Assembly (NCBI GenBank): GCA_036491035.1
Contig: DASXCU010000168.1
Coordinates: forward strand, 1-64,000
Source: Galbitalea sp036491035
Lineage (GTDB): Bacteria; Actinomycetota; Actinomycetes; Actinomycetales; Microbacteriaceae
Length of the DNA stretch: 64,000 bases
Direction of reading: 5' to 3'
Numbering within the stretch: position 1 is the stretch's first letter; each line of letters starts with the position of its first letter. Under the pieces are notes generated by a model, which was given only the letters and a program-made list of their open reading frames with translations, searched no databases and had not been told where the DNA came from. Shown piece by piece: positions 53,851-62,948 of this stretch. The position numbers and the translations under genes are program-made.

Positions 53851-54321
53851 TCAGATCGAGATCAATTCCGCGCGCGCTGCGGCGATGAATTGGTCGCGAG
53901 CTCTCCCCACCGGACGGTAGGCGTCCCAGTACTCGGGGGTGTCGTAGACGAATCCCCGATCGAACGCGGCCCGAAAATCGTTGAGCGCGACTCGATACGG
54001 ACGAGCCGCGCCCACGACGCTCTCCGAGCCGACGAGTTCCAGCACCCTCAGCTTTTGAGTGACGTCGCTATCGACGAGTGCGTACGTGTTCGGGTCCCAC
54101 TCGAGGGGCGAGGGGCAGTTCGGAGTCATCCTCCCGAGCAGGTGCGCGGCGCCGTGGGCGGCGGTCAGAAAATCGGTGTAGCGGGCGGCTCTCGCCGCTC
54201 GAAGTCCGTCGACGAGGGATTCGCGCCGTTTGGTCCTGTGCTGGATGGCGTTCGCGCCGAGCGTGATCGCCGCACCGACGATCAGCGTCACGACGGGCAG
54301 AGCGACATTGAACCAATTCAC
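53851..54321 (-). CDS. Hypothetical single-span membrane protein
   Basis: This 156-residue protein has an N-terminal membrane helix (FNVALPVVTLIVGAAITLGA) and a soluble helical rest (for example LVDGLRAARAARYTDFLTAA) with an aromatic-rich PEYWDAYRPVGRARDQFIAA near the C-terminus. No family is recognised. It converges on the previous hypothetical gene with a 12-base gap. Confidence 0.65.
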   Translation of the reverse strand: MNWFNVALPVVTLIVGAAITLGANAIQHRTKRRESLVDGLRAARAARYTDFLTAAHGAAHLLGRMTPNCPSPLEWDPNTYALVDSDVTQKLRVLELVGSESVVGAARPYRVALNDFRAAFDRGFVYDTPEYWDAYRPVGRARDQFIAAARAELISI

Positions 54322-54363
54322 GGACGAACTCCTCGCGTCGAGAATCCAGCGGATGGTTGGACA

Positions 54364-54888
54364 CTAGCGGAGCGCGGTCGTGTGCCGTCCATTTGCCATG
54401 CGCCCCAGGAGGACCGCGACCAGGCTCCCGAGAAGAGTGCCGATCGTGTTCTCGACAAGATCGTTGATGTCTGCGGTGCGACCCATGTTGACGAGGTACT
54501 GGGTCACTTCGATGATGAGCGATACGGCGAGGCCGGTGCCGACGACGGCGAGGAGCCGCCATCCGAATGAGCGGAGCAGAAGTCCGAGCGGCACGAAGAG
54601 CAGCACGTTGGACACGGGTTCGAAGAGCGAGGCATCCGAGCCGAACGAAAACGGCACCAGGTTGATGCGGCCGGCGTCACCGGGCTCCATGGTGAGCCAG
54701 GCCGCGGCGGCGAGCCAGAGCAGGACAGCGACGAGTGCGGACGGCCCGAAAGCCGTTCGCCGACGCGCGAGGCGAACGAGCGCGATCACGACGACGACCA
54801 ATAGAGCGGCAAACGTCACATCCCGCAGGATCGGGTCGAGGAGCGGCAGCCCCGGGAAGGTGGGACCGGGTACGTACGAGTCGATCAT
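54364..54888 (-). CDS. VanZ-family membrane protein
   Basis: This 174-residue protein has five membrane segments and the VanZ core VSNVLLFVPLGLLLRSFGWR, LIIEVTQYLVNMGRTADIND and LVENTIGTLLGSLVAVLLG. It is a stand-alone member, unlike the VanZ-RDD fusion near 45.6 kb. VanZ proteins affect teicoplanin sensitivity in some enterococci; the role here is unknown. Confidence 0.88.
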   Translation of the reverse strand: MIDSYVPGPTFPGLPLLDPILRDVTFAALLVVVVIALVRLARRRTAFGPSALVAVLLWLAAAAWLTMEPGDAGRINLVPFSFGSDASLFEPVSNVLLFVPLGLLLRSFGWRLLAVVGTGLAVSLIIEVTQYLVNMGRTADINDLVENTIGTLLGSLVAVLLGRMANGRHTTALR

Positions 54889-54936
54889 TTGGTCAGGCTA
54901 ATGAGGGCGCGATCATCTTCTCGTCAGCCGGAAGGA

Positions 54937-55389
54937 CTACTTCTGGAGCCAGGCAGACCAGTCGCCGCCCGGATCGGTAGTCTGCCCCACCTCGATGATG
55001 TAGCCGTCCGGATCCCGGATGTAGCAGCGGATCTCGTGGTCGTGCCTCCTCGGCGGCGTCAGGAACTCGGCACCGCGGGCGCTCCACTCGGCGTACCGGG
55101 CGTGGATGTCCGCGACCCGGAAATTCAGGAAGCTGTTGACTCGGTTCGGATCGCTCGGGGGTTCGAGGATTACCGTCGGCTTGTCGTCCGTCGGACCGCC
55201 GCCCACGTTGAGGATGATGAAGCTGTTCGCGAGGCGAACGTAGGTCAGCTCCTCGAAGCGGAACGCCACCTCGCCACCGAGCACCTCGGTATAGAACCGT
55301 CTCGAACGCTCCACATCGTTCACCACGATGAAATGCGCCACCATGAGTCCGTCGGCGAACTCATCCGCAGGATTTGGACGCTCAGTCAT
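54937..55389 (-). CDS. VOC-fold glyoxalase/bleomycin-resistance-like protein
   Basis: This 150-residue VOC protein has VAHFIVVNDVERSRRFYTEV, VNSFLNFRVADIHARYAEWS and the metal-site end CYIRDPDGYIIEVGQ. The His/Glu pattern for metal binding is present. It is divergent from the DHA2-type MFS gene with a 34-base gap, which leaves little space for two separate promoters. Confidence 0.9.
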   Translation of the reverse strand: MTERPNPADEFADGLMVAHFIVVNDVERSRRFYTEVLGGEVAFRFEELTYVRLANSFIILNVGGGPTDDKPTVILEPPSDPNRVNSFLNFRVADIHARYAEWSARGAEFLTPPRRHDHEIRCYIRDPDGYIIEVGQTTDPGGDWSAWLQK

Positions 55390-55423
55390 ACGCCACCTCG
55401 CGGCTCAATCTACGCTGGGGATT

Positions 55424-56920
55424 GTGGAGTCACCAGCCCTCGACCCCCGTCGCTGGCGCGGTCTCTTCGTCCTGCTGCTCGGACAGTTCTGTGCCCTCCT
55501 CGACGTGAGCGTCACGAATGTGGCCCTGCCCTCGATTGGGCGAGCGACAGGCGCCGGTCCGTCGGAGTTGCAGTGGATCGTCAGCGGATACATCCTGGCG
55601 TTTGCACTCATGCCGGTCATCGCGGGCCGACTGGGAGACACCCGCGGTCGGCGACGGATCTTCTTCGTCGGCCTGGCCGGATTCATTCTGGCCAGCGCCG
55701 CGGTCGGGCTCTCCCCGGTGCCGCTCGTGATGATCGCGGCCCGCGTAGTCCAGGGACTGTTCGGTGGGCTTCTCGGCCCGCAGGTTTCTGGCTACATCCA
55801 GAACGCGTTCCCGCGCTCGGAGCGTGGCCGGGCGTTTGGCGGTCTCGGGATCGCAGTCGGGGTCGGCACCGCCCTCGGTCCGGTGATCGGCGGCCTCCTC
55901 ATTGCGGCTGGTGGGCCGGCGTTCGGCTGGCGGCTCGTGTTCTTCATCAATGTGCCCGTAGGCATCACCGCGATCATCCTGGCGAAGCTGTGGGTGGCCG
56001 ACCTGAAGCCGGTCGCCCGGCCCGGGTCGCTGAAGCTCGACGTACCGGGCGCGGTGCTGCTGGGCGGCGCCCTGCTGTGCATCCTGTTCCCGGTTGTCGA
56101 GATCAACGAGTTCCATAACGGATGGCTGTTCCTCCTGCTCGCTCCCGGCGGCGCCCTGCTCGCCGGGTTTCTTCGACGAGAGCAACGACTCACGCGGAAC
56201 GGTGGATCGCCGCTGCTCAACATGGCGCTGTTCCGCGTCCCAACCTTCACGACAGGCGCCTTCTTCGCGCTGGTTTTCTTCTGCAGCAACACCGGGATCC
56301 CGCTTCTGATGTCGCTCTTCTACCAGCAGGGGCTCGGCTTCACCGCGCTCGAGTCAGGACTCGGAGTCTCCGCCTTCGCGCTGGGCACGGTGCTCGGCGC
56401 GACGGTCTCCGGCCGACTGGTCTCGCGGATCGGGCGTCCCCTTGTCGTCGGCGCGGTGTGCCTGTTCTTCCTGGCGACACTGTCGATCAGCCTCGTCGTG
56501 CACCTGAGCGAGGGCACGACAGCACCGGTCGCAGTCATCCTCAGACTGGCGCTGCCGCTCTTCGTTCTTGGGATCGCGGGCGGGTCGATCGTCACGCCCA
56601 ATCAGACCCTCAGCCTCATGGATGTCGACCCGCGCGACGGCGGCACGGCCGGGGGAGTGCTGCAGACGGCCCAGCGCGTGGGGTCGACCACCGGGCAGAC
56701 GGTGCTCGGCACGCTGTTCTTCCTTGTCGTTTCGGGCGTGACCGCCTCTACAGTGGAAGGACGGCCGGCGCCGGACCCGGATCGGTTCGCCACGGGTCTC
56801 GATATCGGTTTGGTTGGCTCGCTCGTGTTCTCGGGTGCGGCGCTCATACTCGGGATCGTGGATCTGCGCCGCAAGGGTCAAGCGACCCGTCGGAATGGCC
56901 AGAAGGAGAAGAAATCATGA
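55424..56920 (+). CDS. DHA2-family MFS exporter
   Basis: This protein of about 498 residues has 14 helices. Motifs include LLLGQFCALLDVSVTNVALP, GRLGDTRGRRRIFFVGLAGF and GIAVGVGTALGPVIGGLLIA (motif C). It is a QacA/EmrB-type exporter candidate. The GTG at 55424 has only a weak GGGG upstream. Tight divergent pairing with the VOC gene suggests joint handling of a toxic small molecule. Confidence 0.9.
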   Translation: MESPALDPRRWRGLFVLLLGQFCALLDVSVTNVALPSIGRATGAGPSELQWIVSGYILAFALMPVIAGRLGDTRGRRRIFFVGLAGFILASAAVGLSPVPLVMIAARVVQGLFGGLLGPQVSGYIQNAFPRSERGRAFGGLGIAVGVGTALGPVIGGLLIAAGGPAFGWRLVFFINVPVGITAIILAKLWVADLKPVARPGSLKLDVPGAVLLGGALLCILFPVVEINEFHNGWLFLLLAPGGALLAGFLRREQRLTRNGGSPLLNMALFRVPTFTTGAFFALVFFCSNTGIPLLMSLFYQQGLGFTALESGLGVSAFALGTVLGATVSGRLVSRIGRPLVVGAVCLFFLATLSISLVVHLSEGTTAPVAVILRLALPLFVLGIAGGSIVTPNQTLSLMDVDPRDGGTAGGVLQTAQRVGSTTGQTVLGTLFFLVVSGVTASTVEGRPAPDPDRFATGLDIGLVGSLVFSGAALILGIVDLRRKGQATRRNGQKEKKS

Positions 56921-56933
56921 GCGAGGTGCTCTC

Positions 56934-57107
56934 GTGAAGCGTGCATGGCCGGGCGGACTCGTCCTCCTAATGGCGTACATCGGCGCGGCAATCTATTTCG
57001 TCTCACACTCCGACGGGAGCTTCGGCGGCGTGATTCTCGGGCTGCTCCAGGCGCTCGTGTGGCCGATCTACGTGGTCTACCACGTGCTGCTGCTCCTGCA
57101 CGTCTAG
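56934..57107 (+). CDS. Small two-helix membrane protein
   Basis: The 57-residue product (KRAWPGGLVLLMAYIGAAIY then GLLQALVWPIYVVYHVLLLL) has two hydrophobic helices separated by a short SHSDGSFGG loop. GAGG lies 7 bases before its GTG, and it follows the MFS gene by 13 bases. It may be an accessory subunit of the exporter, a suggestion from position only. Confidence 0.6.
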   Translation: MKRAWPGGLVLLMAYIGAAIYFVSHSDGSFGGVILGLLQALVWPIYVVYHVLLLLHV

Positions 57108-57147
57108 CTCCGCACCACCTACTATTCGCTCCCCAGAGAGGACAACC

Positions 57148-58341
57148 ATGCCATCCCCTGCCCTTCGAGTAGCGCAGATCGGGACCGCCTTCATGGGCCG
57201 CGTGCATTCCCAGGCGTGGCTCACCGCGCCCCGCTTCTTCGATCTCCCGCTGCATCCGCAGACCAGTGTGCTGGTCGGAACGGACGCGGCGCGCACCGCC
57301 GCGGTGGCCGAACGGTTCGGCTGGGCCGAGGCGTCCACCGACTGGCGAGCGATCGTGGAACGGGACGACATCGACCTGGTCGACATCTGCACGCCGGGCG
57401 ACACACACGCCGAAATCGCGATCGCCGCTCTTGCAGCTGGAAAGCACGTGCTCTGCGAGAAGCCGCTCGCCAACTCGGTCGAGGAGGCCGAGCGGATGAC
57501 CGCGGCAGCAGTCCAGGCGGCAGCGAACGGGGTGATCGCAATGTGCGGATTCACCTACCGCCGCACGCCGGCGCTCGTGCTCGCCCGGCAGCTGGTCGCG
57601 GAGGGTCGCCTCGGGCGAATCCGCCACGTGCGCGCGCAGTACCTGCAGGACTGGTTGAGCGATGAGAACGCGCCACTGACCTGGCGGATGGATCGCAGCA
57701 AGGCCGGATCGGGTGCGCTCGGCGATATCGCGGCCCACATCATCGACACCACCCAGTGGCTCACGGACGGTTCGATCCTCGACGTGTCGGCGGTCCTGCG
57801 CACGTTCGTGACCGAGCGGCCGGAAGGCTCCGCGACGGACGGTCTCGGCAGCAGGGCGGCAGCGGATGCGCCCCGTGGACCGGTCACGGTCGACGATGCC
57901 GCCGCGTTCACGGCGACGTTCGACGGCGGTGCCGCCGACGGTGCGCTCGGCGTGTTCGAGGCGACCCGCATGGCCCTCGGTCGACGCAACGCCAACCGAG
58001 TGGAACTGAACGGTGATCGCGGGTCGATCGCGTTCGACTTCGAACGAATGAACGAGCTGGAGTTCTACGACGCCGCGGACCCCGAGGGGCTGCAGGGTTT
58101 CCGTCGCGTCCAGGTCACCGAGGCCTCGCACCCCTACCTCGAGGCCTGGTGGCCGGCGGGCCACGGGATCGGGTACGAACATCTCTTCACGCACCAGGTC
58201 GTCGAGCTCGTTCGCGCGATCGCGGGCGAGCAACCCGTTTCGCCCAGCTTCGCGGACGGCCTCCAGGTTCAGCGCGTGCTTGCGGCGGTCGAGGCGAGCG
58301 CGAACGATAACTCGGCGCGCACGGCTGTGCCGCGCGGTTAG
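57148..58341 (+). CDS. Gfo/Idh/MocA-family oxidoreductase
   Basis: This 397-residue NAD(P)-dependent enzyme has a Rossmann start (VAQIGTAFMGRVHSQAW) and the family motif AIAALAAGKHVLCEKPLANS, followed by a GFTYRRTPAL segment. The C-terminal domain carries MDRSKAGSGALGDIAAHIID. It acts on sugars, inositol or similar polyols. It is 40 bases after the small membrane gene, with GAGAGGA just before the ATG. Confidence 0.93.
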   Translation: MPSPALRVAQIGTAFMGRVHSQAWLTAPRFFDLPLHPQTSVLVGTDAARTAAVAERFGWAEASTDWRAIVERDDIDLVDICTPGDTHAEIAIAALAAGKHVLCEKPLANSVEEAERMTAAAVQAAANGVIAMCGFTYRRTPALVLARQLVAEGRLGRIRHVRAQYLQDWLSDENAPLTWRMDRSKAGSGALGDIAAHIIDTTQWLTDGSILDVSAVLRTFVTERPEGSATDGLGSRAAADAPRGPVTVDDAAAFTATFDGGAADGALGVFEATRMALGRRNANRVELNGDRGSIAFDFERMNELEFYDAADPEGLQGFRRVQVTEASHPYLEAWWPAGHGIGYEHLFTHQVVELVRAIAGEQPVSPSFADGLQVQRVLAAVEASANDNSARTAVPRG

Positions 58342-58703
58342 TTCTCCGGCTGCCAGAGCTGGATGGGGTTGCCCTCGGGGTCGGTGAGCGATGCGAACCG
58401 TCCCATCGAGTACGCGGTCGGATCGACCGTCACCTCCGTACCGGCGGCTCGAAGCTGGCCGACCATGCCGTCGAGGTCGGGCACCCGAAAGTTGATCGCC
58501 CACGCACGATCCGGCGCTCCGAACTGGTCGACCGACCCGTCCATTGCGGTGAAGGCGGTCTCGCCGGCTTCCTGCCGCCAGGCCTCCGCGCCCTCCGTCA
58601 TCGGAACCGGGTTGATCCCGAGATTGTCGAAATACCACCGGGCCAGCGCATCCGGATCCGTGGCGCGGAAGAAGAACCCCCCGATACCGCTGACCCTATG
58701 CAT
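58338..58703 (-). CDS. VOC-fold protein
   Basis: This 121-residue VOC protein has GGFFFRATDPDALARWYFDN, a central AWAINFRVPDLDGMVGQL strand and an end LTDPEGNPIQLWQPEN with the metal Glu region replaced by Gln-Leu-Trp. It is a lactoylglutathione-lyase-like member without predictable reaction. Its stop overlaps that of the Gfo/Idh/MocA gene as TTAG. Confidence 0.88.
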   Translation of the reverse strand: MHRVSGIGGFFFRATDPDALARWYFDNLGINPVPMTEGAEAWRQEAGETAFTAMDGSVDQFGAPDRAWAINFRVPDLDGMVGQLRAAGTEVTVDPTAYSMGRFASLTDPEGNPIQLWQPEN

Positions 58704-58720
58704 CCCTAAAACTCCCTAAA

Positions 58721-59020
58721 TTAGTCGCGGCCGCGCAGCAGGGACACCCGGAACGGGCGGAGCTCGCCCGACGCGAAGCCGCCCGCGATCGCGGGGTCCT
58801 CGTCCATGAACTGTCGAGCCGCGCTCTCATCCGGCGCCTCGAAAATCGTCACACCGGTATTGATCCGGCCGAGGGTCGGTCCGGCGAGGATGAGCGTTCC
58901 GTTGTCGCGCATCTGCTCGAGCCGGGTGAAGTGACGACCCCACGCCTCGATTTCGGGCTCGGTCATGGTGTCCGCGAAGTCCTCGCGCGGCGGATGCAGG
59001 AAGTAGATCCACTCGGCCAT
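58721..59020 (-). CDS. YCII-related protein
   Basis: This 99-residue protein has the YCII fold: EWIYFLHPPREDFADTMTEP, then HFTRLEQMRDNGTLILAGPT and EDPAIAGGFASGELRPFRVS. YCII proteins resemble the muconolactone-isomerase-like dimer fold and may be metabolic enzymes. It overlaps nothing, lies 17 bases upstream of the VOC gene, and is divergent from helR. Confidence 0.88.
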   Translation of the reverse strand: MAEWIYFLHPPREDFADTMTEPEIEAWGRHFTRLEQMRDNGTLILAGPTLGRINTGVTIFEAPDESAARQFMDEDPAIAGGFASGELRPFRVSLLRGRD

Positions 59021-59093
59021 CGATGGCGTCCTCTCGCGCTCGAGCGCGCGCACGAATCGCATTTCCTAAGCATTTTCAATATATCTGTCCGAG

Positions 59094-59115
59094 GGGGGCT
59101 TGCCGCAAGACCCCC
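59094..59115. promoter_or_regulatory. Rifamycin-associated element (RAE)-like inverted repeat
   Basis: GGGGGCTTGC and GCAAGACCCCC flank a single C, with one asymmetric A in the right arm. This matches in base content and layout the inverted repeat described upstream of rifamycin-inactivating genes and helR in actinomycetes. It lies 24 bases upstream of the helR-type start and just after a TATATC that could be the -10 box. Confidence 0.8.
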
Positions 59116-59138
59116 TCCGCGGCGGAGAATCGTCGATC

Positions 59139-61298
59139 GTGACTCTCTCCAACGGTGTTTTCGACCTGCCCGAACGACTCTCAGCGAAGGTGGACCCGAA
59201 CCTCATCCAGACGGATGAGGAACACTTCGCGGCAATCGGGGCCAGCCTCCAGCGCACGGTGAGCTTCCTCTCGCAGCGCCTGGATACGGAGCGGAGGGCG
59301 CCAGGTCGCGAGGGTCAGGAGGCGCTCGAGCGCGACCTCGAGATTCATCGGCTGACGGCGCGTCTGCGCGCACTTCGACGATTCGGGCTCGACCTGTGCC
59401 TCGGACGGATGCGTAGTAGTGACGCGGCTGACCCTGTTTACATCGGGCGGTTCGGCCTGACGGATGAGGATGGTCGACAGCTGCTCATCGACTGGCGATC
59501 GCCGGCGGCCGAGCCGTTCTTCGGCGCGACGCACGCCAATCCGATGGGACTCGTGAGCCGACGACGCTACCGCTGGACGGCCGGGCGCATCACCGACTAC
59601 TGGGACGAGGTCTTCACCGCCGAGGGCCTGAAGCAGGCAGCCGGACTCGACGACGAATCGGCGTTCATCGCGAGCCTCGGCAGCAGCAGGTCAGCCAGGA
59701 TGCGGGATGTGCTGGGCACCATCCAGGCGGACCAGGATGCGATCATCCGCGCCGGGTCCCGCGGCACTCTCGTCGTCGACGGCGGACCGGGAACCGGCAA
59801 GACGGTGGTTGCACTTCACCGCTCCGCGTATCTGCTGTACTCCGACCCGCGCCTGTCCGCGGGCCACGGTGGCCTCCTGTTCGTCGGGCCGCACAACGGT
59901 TACCTCGCCTACATCGAGGACGTGCTTCCGAGCCTCGGTGAGGAGGGTGCCCAGACCTGCACCCTGCGGGACCTCGTGTCCGAGGGCGCCGACGCACAAC
60001 CGGAGACTGACGTCGAGGTCGCCCGGCTGAAGTCGTCGGCCCGCCTGGTGCAGGCCGTGGACAACGCCGTGCGGCACTACGAGCGGCCGCCATCCGAGGG
60101 GATGACGATCGAGACGGAATGGGCCGACGTCTGGCTGAGTGCGGCGGAGTGGTCGGAGGCGTTCGACTCGGCGGGAATCGGCACGCCGCACAACGAGGCG
60201 AGAGACGTGGTCTGGGACGCACTGCTCGACATTCTCCTCGACCGCTTCGACGAGGAGGAGGTCCCTCTCACCCAGGTGCGACGTTCGCTACTCACCAACG
60301 AGGACCTGACCGAGACGTTCGCTCGGGCGTGGCCCCTGCTCGAGCCGGCGGGCGTCGTGGCGGACCTGTGGTCGGTGCCGTCCTACCTGCGAGCGTGCGC
60401 GCCATGGCTGGTCACGGACGAGATCTATTCGCTGCAGCGGCCGGATCCACGAGCCTGGACTATCGCCGACCTGCCGTACCTCGATGCCGCGCGACAGCGG
60501 ATCGGCGACCCCGATGCCGTCCGCCTGCGTCACCAGCGCGACGCCGTCATCGCGGCGGGACGGGAGGAAATGGCGAACGTCGTCGACCATCTCATCGAAG
60601 ACGACGACAGCGAGCTGATGCTGATGTCCATGTTGCGCGGCGACGATTTCAAGAACCGCCTCGAGGATGACTCGGCCGCGCCGCCCGTCGATCCCGACGC
60701 GCTCGCCGGTCCCTTTGCCCACGTCGTCGTCGACGAGGCTCAGGAACTGACCGATGCGGAGTGGCAGATGCTCCTGGCGCGCTGCCCGTCCCGAAGCTTC
60801 ACGATCGTCGGGGATCGCGCGCAGGCGCGCCACGGGTTCGCGGAGTCGTGGCAGGAACGGCTGGAGCGGATCGGTCTCGATTCCGTCGCACTCGCCTCCC
60901 TCACCATCAACTACCGCACGCCCGACGAGGTGATGGCGGAAGCCGAACCGGTGATCCGCGCGGCGCTGCCGGACGCGAACGTTCCGACCTCGATTCGACA
61001 CAGCGGGACCCCGGTGCGCAGGGGATCGACGTCGGAGTTGGACGGGATCCTGGATGAGTGGCTGGCGGATAACGATGAGGGCATCGCCTGCGTGATCGGG
61101 CACGCGACGTTCGTTGGGTTGGCGCGCGTGCGAGCCCTCACTCCCGTTCTGGCCAAGGGACTCGAGTTCGATCTTGTGGTGCTGGTCGACTCGGACCGGT
61201 TCGGGCACGGCATCGAGGGAGCGGTCGACACCTATGTCGCCATGACTCGAGCCACCCAGCAGCTGATTCTGCTGACCTCCGACGGCGCGACGAGTTAG
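59139..61298 (+). CDS. helR: HelR/HelD-type RNA-polymerase-associated helicase-like ATPase
   Basis: This protein of about 719 residues has an N-terminal helical arm (near residues 25-95), Walker A DGGPGTGKTVVALHRSAYLL near 214, Walker B VVVDEAQELTDAEWQMLL near 531, FTIVGDRAQARHGFAESWQE, and the SF1 motif LAKGLEFDLVVLVDSDRF and AMTRATQQLIL at the C-terminus. HelD-class proteins release stalled RNA polymerase, and HelR homologues displace rifamycins. The GTG at 59139 is chosen; TTG 59100 falls inside the RAE. GGAG lies about 12 bases before the start. Confidence 0.9.
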   Translation: MTLSNGVFDLPERLSAKVDPNLIQTDEEHFAAIGASLQRTVSFLSQRLDTERRAPGREGQEALERDLEIHRLTARLRALRRFGLDLCLGRMRSSDAADPVYIGRFGLTDEDGRQLLIDWRSPAAEPFFGATHANPMGLVSRRRYRWTAGRITDYWDEVFTAEGLKQAAGLDDESAFIASLGSSRSARMRDVLGTIQADQDAIIRAGSRGTLVVDGGPGTGKTVVALHRSAYLLYSDPRLSAGHGGLLFVGPHNGYLAYIEDVLPSLGEEGAQTCTLRDLVSEGADAQPETDVEVARLKSSARLVQAVDNAVRHYERPPSEGMTIETEWADVWLSAAEWSEAFDSAGIGTPHNEARDVVWDALLDILLDRFDEEEVPLTQVRRSLLTNEDLTETFARAWPLLEPAGVVADLWSVPSYLRACAPWLVTDEIYSLQRPDPRAWTIADLPYLDAARQRIGDPDAVRLRHQRDAVIAAGREEMANVVDHLIEDDDSELMLMSMLRGDDFKNRLEDDSAAPPVDPDALAGPFAHVVVDEAQELTDAEWQMLLARCPSRSFTIVGDRAQARHGFAESWQERLERIGLDSVALASLTINYRTPDEVMAEAEPVIRAALPDANVPTSIRHSGTPVRRGSTSELDGILDEWLADNDEGIACVIGHATFVGLARVRALTPVLAKGLEFDLVVLVDSDRFGHGIEGAVDTYVAMTRATQQLILLTSDGATS

Positions 61299-61972
61299 AA
61301 GCTGATCGTCCCGCGTACTCGATGACCGATCGCGAGCGATTCGCCCGACAGAGCGGCGATCGGAGACAGAAGGAAGGCGACGAGGTCGGCGATCTGTGTG
61401 GGCGATGACTCTCCCGGCTTGCCGGGCTCGACAGCGCTCGCTGGGGTATCCGAGACGACGCCCGGGCTGACCGTATTGACGGCAACACCGGTTCCGGCAT
61501 ACTCGTCGGCCAGGTTCTTCGCGGCGATGATGAGCGCGGCGTTGCGGATCGATCCCGCGATGCTGCCCGTGACGAACCCGTTCTGGCCGCTGATGCCGAC
61601 GACGCGACCGAAGCCGGCCGCCCGCATCCCGGGGAGTACCGCGTTGGCAATCCGCAGGAACACGAGGGCCTTCTCGTCGAAGGCGTCCGCGACCTGGTCG
61701 GGCGAGCCATTTCGTGCGGGGTCCAGCGTCCGTGCGCTGGGAGCTGCGGTGACGACGACGCCATCCAGCCGGCCGTGCTTCGCGAGCACCTCGGCGACGC
61801 CGGCCTCGATGGAGGACTCGTCCCGGCCATCCATCGTGATCCCGTTTTTGCCTCCGCGGGACGCGACGACGACGGTCGCTCCCTCGGCGCGGGCGCGATC
61901 GGCAATCGCTGAGCCGAGATATCCGTTGCCGCCGACGATGAGTACGACGCGCCCTGCGAGGTGAAGGTCCAT
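61295..61972 (-). CDS. SDR-fold protein lacking the YxxxK site
   Basis: The 225-residue protein has an SDR nucleotide loop (VVLIVGGNGYLGSAIADRA), but NNAG is replaced by VTAAPSART and the expected YxxxK reads GSIRNAALIIAAKNLA (no Tyr at the usual place). The remaining fold, including VAVNTVSPGVVSDTPAS, is intact. It may be a non-classical reductase or a non-enzymatic NAD(P)-binding protein. Its stop overlaps the helR stop (TTAG). Confidence 0.85.
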   Translation of the reverse strand: MDLHLAGRVVLIVGGNGYLGSAIADRARAEGATVVVASRGGKNGITMDGRDESSIEAGVAEVLAKHGRLDGVVVTAAPSARTLDPARNGSPDQVADAFDEKALVFLRIANAVLPGMRAAGFGRVVGISGQNGFVTGSIAGSIRNAALIIAAKNLADEYAGTGVAVNTVSPGVVSDTPASAVEPGKPGESSPTQIADLVAFLLSPIAALSGESLAIGHRVRGTISF

Positions 61973-62001
61973 AACTTCACGCTATCGAGTTCGACGCGTG
62001 G

Positions 62002-62838
62002 TCACCCGCGTGCGTACGAGCGCACGATGAGGTCGCCACCGATCTCGGCGAACTGTACGGCGAGGCGATCGATCAGGCGCTCCGTGACCGCGGAGGCCTG
62101 AACATCGTAGGGACCGATCGGCTGCAGCTTGCCACAGCGGATGCGCACCACCTCCCAGCGCACGGCGCGAAGAGCGCGATCCTTCCGGCGATCGGACTCC
62201 TCCTTCGGTCCAACGTGTTCAAGGCCGTGCCGGCCGACCGTGTCGTACTCGATCGCGATCCGAAGCTCGGGGATCACGATGTCGGGCCAGACCTCGAGGC
62301 GATCGAAGAACGCTCTGGTGACCGCGACCGCATTGAGGCCCAGGTCGAACTCGAACCGATTGCCGATCCGCTGCCGAAGTTCCGCCTCGGCGGCGGAGGC
62401 CGGCCTGGGAGCGGCCGGGCTCCAAAAGGCATCGCCCGGTAGTGCAGTGGCGGACGTGAGCCGGATTTTGCGCGATACGTGCGGAGTCGCACGGAGCGGC
62501 GGTGGCGTGGGCAGACTCGGTTTGATTCTGGGTGGATTCGCGAGCTCCGCGCACATCGGACACCAGACCGACCGTCGACGCTGACCACGCGGCCGGTTGC
62601 GCTGCTCGTCGGGCGTGGCGACGAACACGTGCCCGACCTCGCACTGCCAGACGAGGTAGACCTCGGCGGCCGGTGGGATCTGGGTGAGCGTGATCCCGTT
62701 GTTGAGATCGGGGTGGTACTGCCGGATGAGTACCGGATAGCGCTCCCAGTCGCGGCGGTAGGTGCCGACCGGATACGGCACGGCCGAGTTCCGGGTGCGC
62801 TGCCGCCGCCGCCACCAGGCATCGATGGGCTCCGGCAC
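62002..62838 (-). CDS. Zinc-ribbon protein with Vsr-like nuclease fold
   Basis: This 278-residue protein starts at GTG 62838, with GAGGAGGGG 5 bases upstream. It has a treble-clef/zinc-ribbon half (LVWQCEVGHVFVATPDEQ, then SVWCPMCAEL). The C-terminal half (about 160-278) has WPDIVIPELRIAIEYD followed by KDRALRAVRWEVVRI, like the PD-(D/E)XK/Vsr-type endonuclease fold. No methylase or restriction partner is near. The function is inferred from fold only. Confidence 0.7.
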   Translation of the reverse strand: MPEPIDAWWRRRQRTRNSAVPYPVGTYRRDWERYPVLIRQYHPDLNNGITLTQIPPAAEVYLVWQCEVGHVFVATPDEQRNRPRGQRRRSVWCPMCAELANPPRIKPSLPTPPPLRATPHVSRKIRLTSATALPGDAFWSPAAPRPASAAEAELRQRIGNRFEFDLGLNAVAVTRAFFDRLEVWPDIVIPELRIAIEYDTVGRHGLEHVGPKEESDRRKDRALRAVRWEVVRIRCGKLQPIGPYDVQASAVTERLIDRLAVQFAEIGGDLIVRSYARG

Positions 62839-62948
62839 CGCGACCCCTCCTCGTTCTCCGCCACTCTCGCGATCAGAAACTAGTCCAGACCCCCGTCGCC
62901 GCGATAGCCGCCGCCGCGACTGTCGGTTGCGGCGCTTACCCTCGGTGC

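Noticed and set aside
56917..56937. Six-codon frame MSEVLS between the MFS and small membrane genes
   Set aside because: It overlaps the MFS stop as ATGA and ends at the GTGA of the next gene, but nothing shows that it is translated; it is probably chance.
56878..58638. 586-codon open frame on the minus strand
   Set aside because: It covers the MFS end, the small membrane gene and the Gfo/Idh/MocA gene, all with clear motifs on the plus strand.
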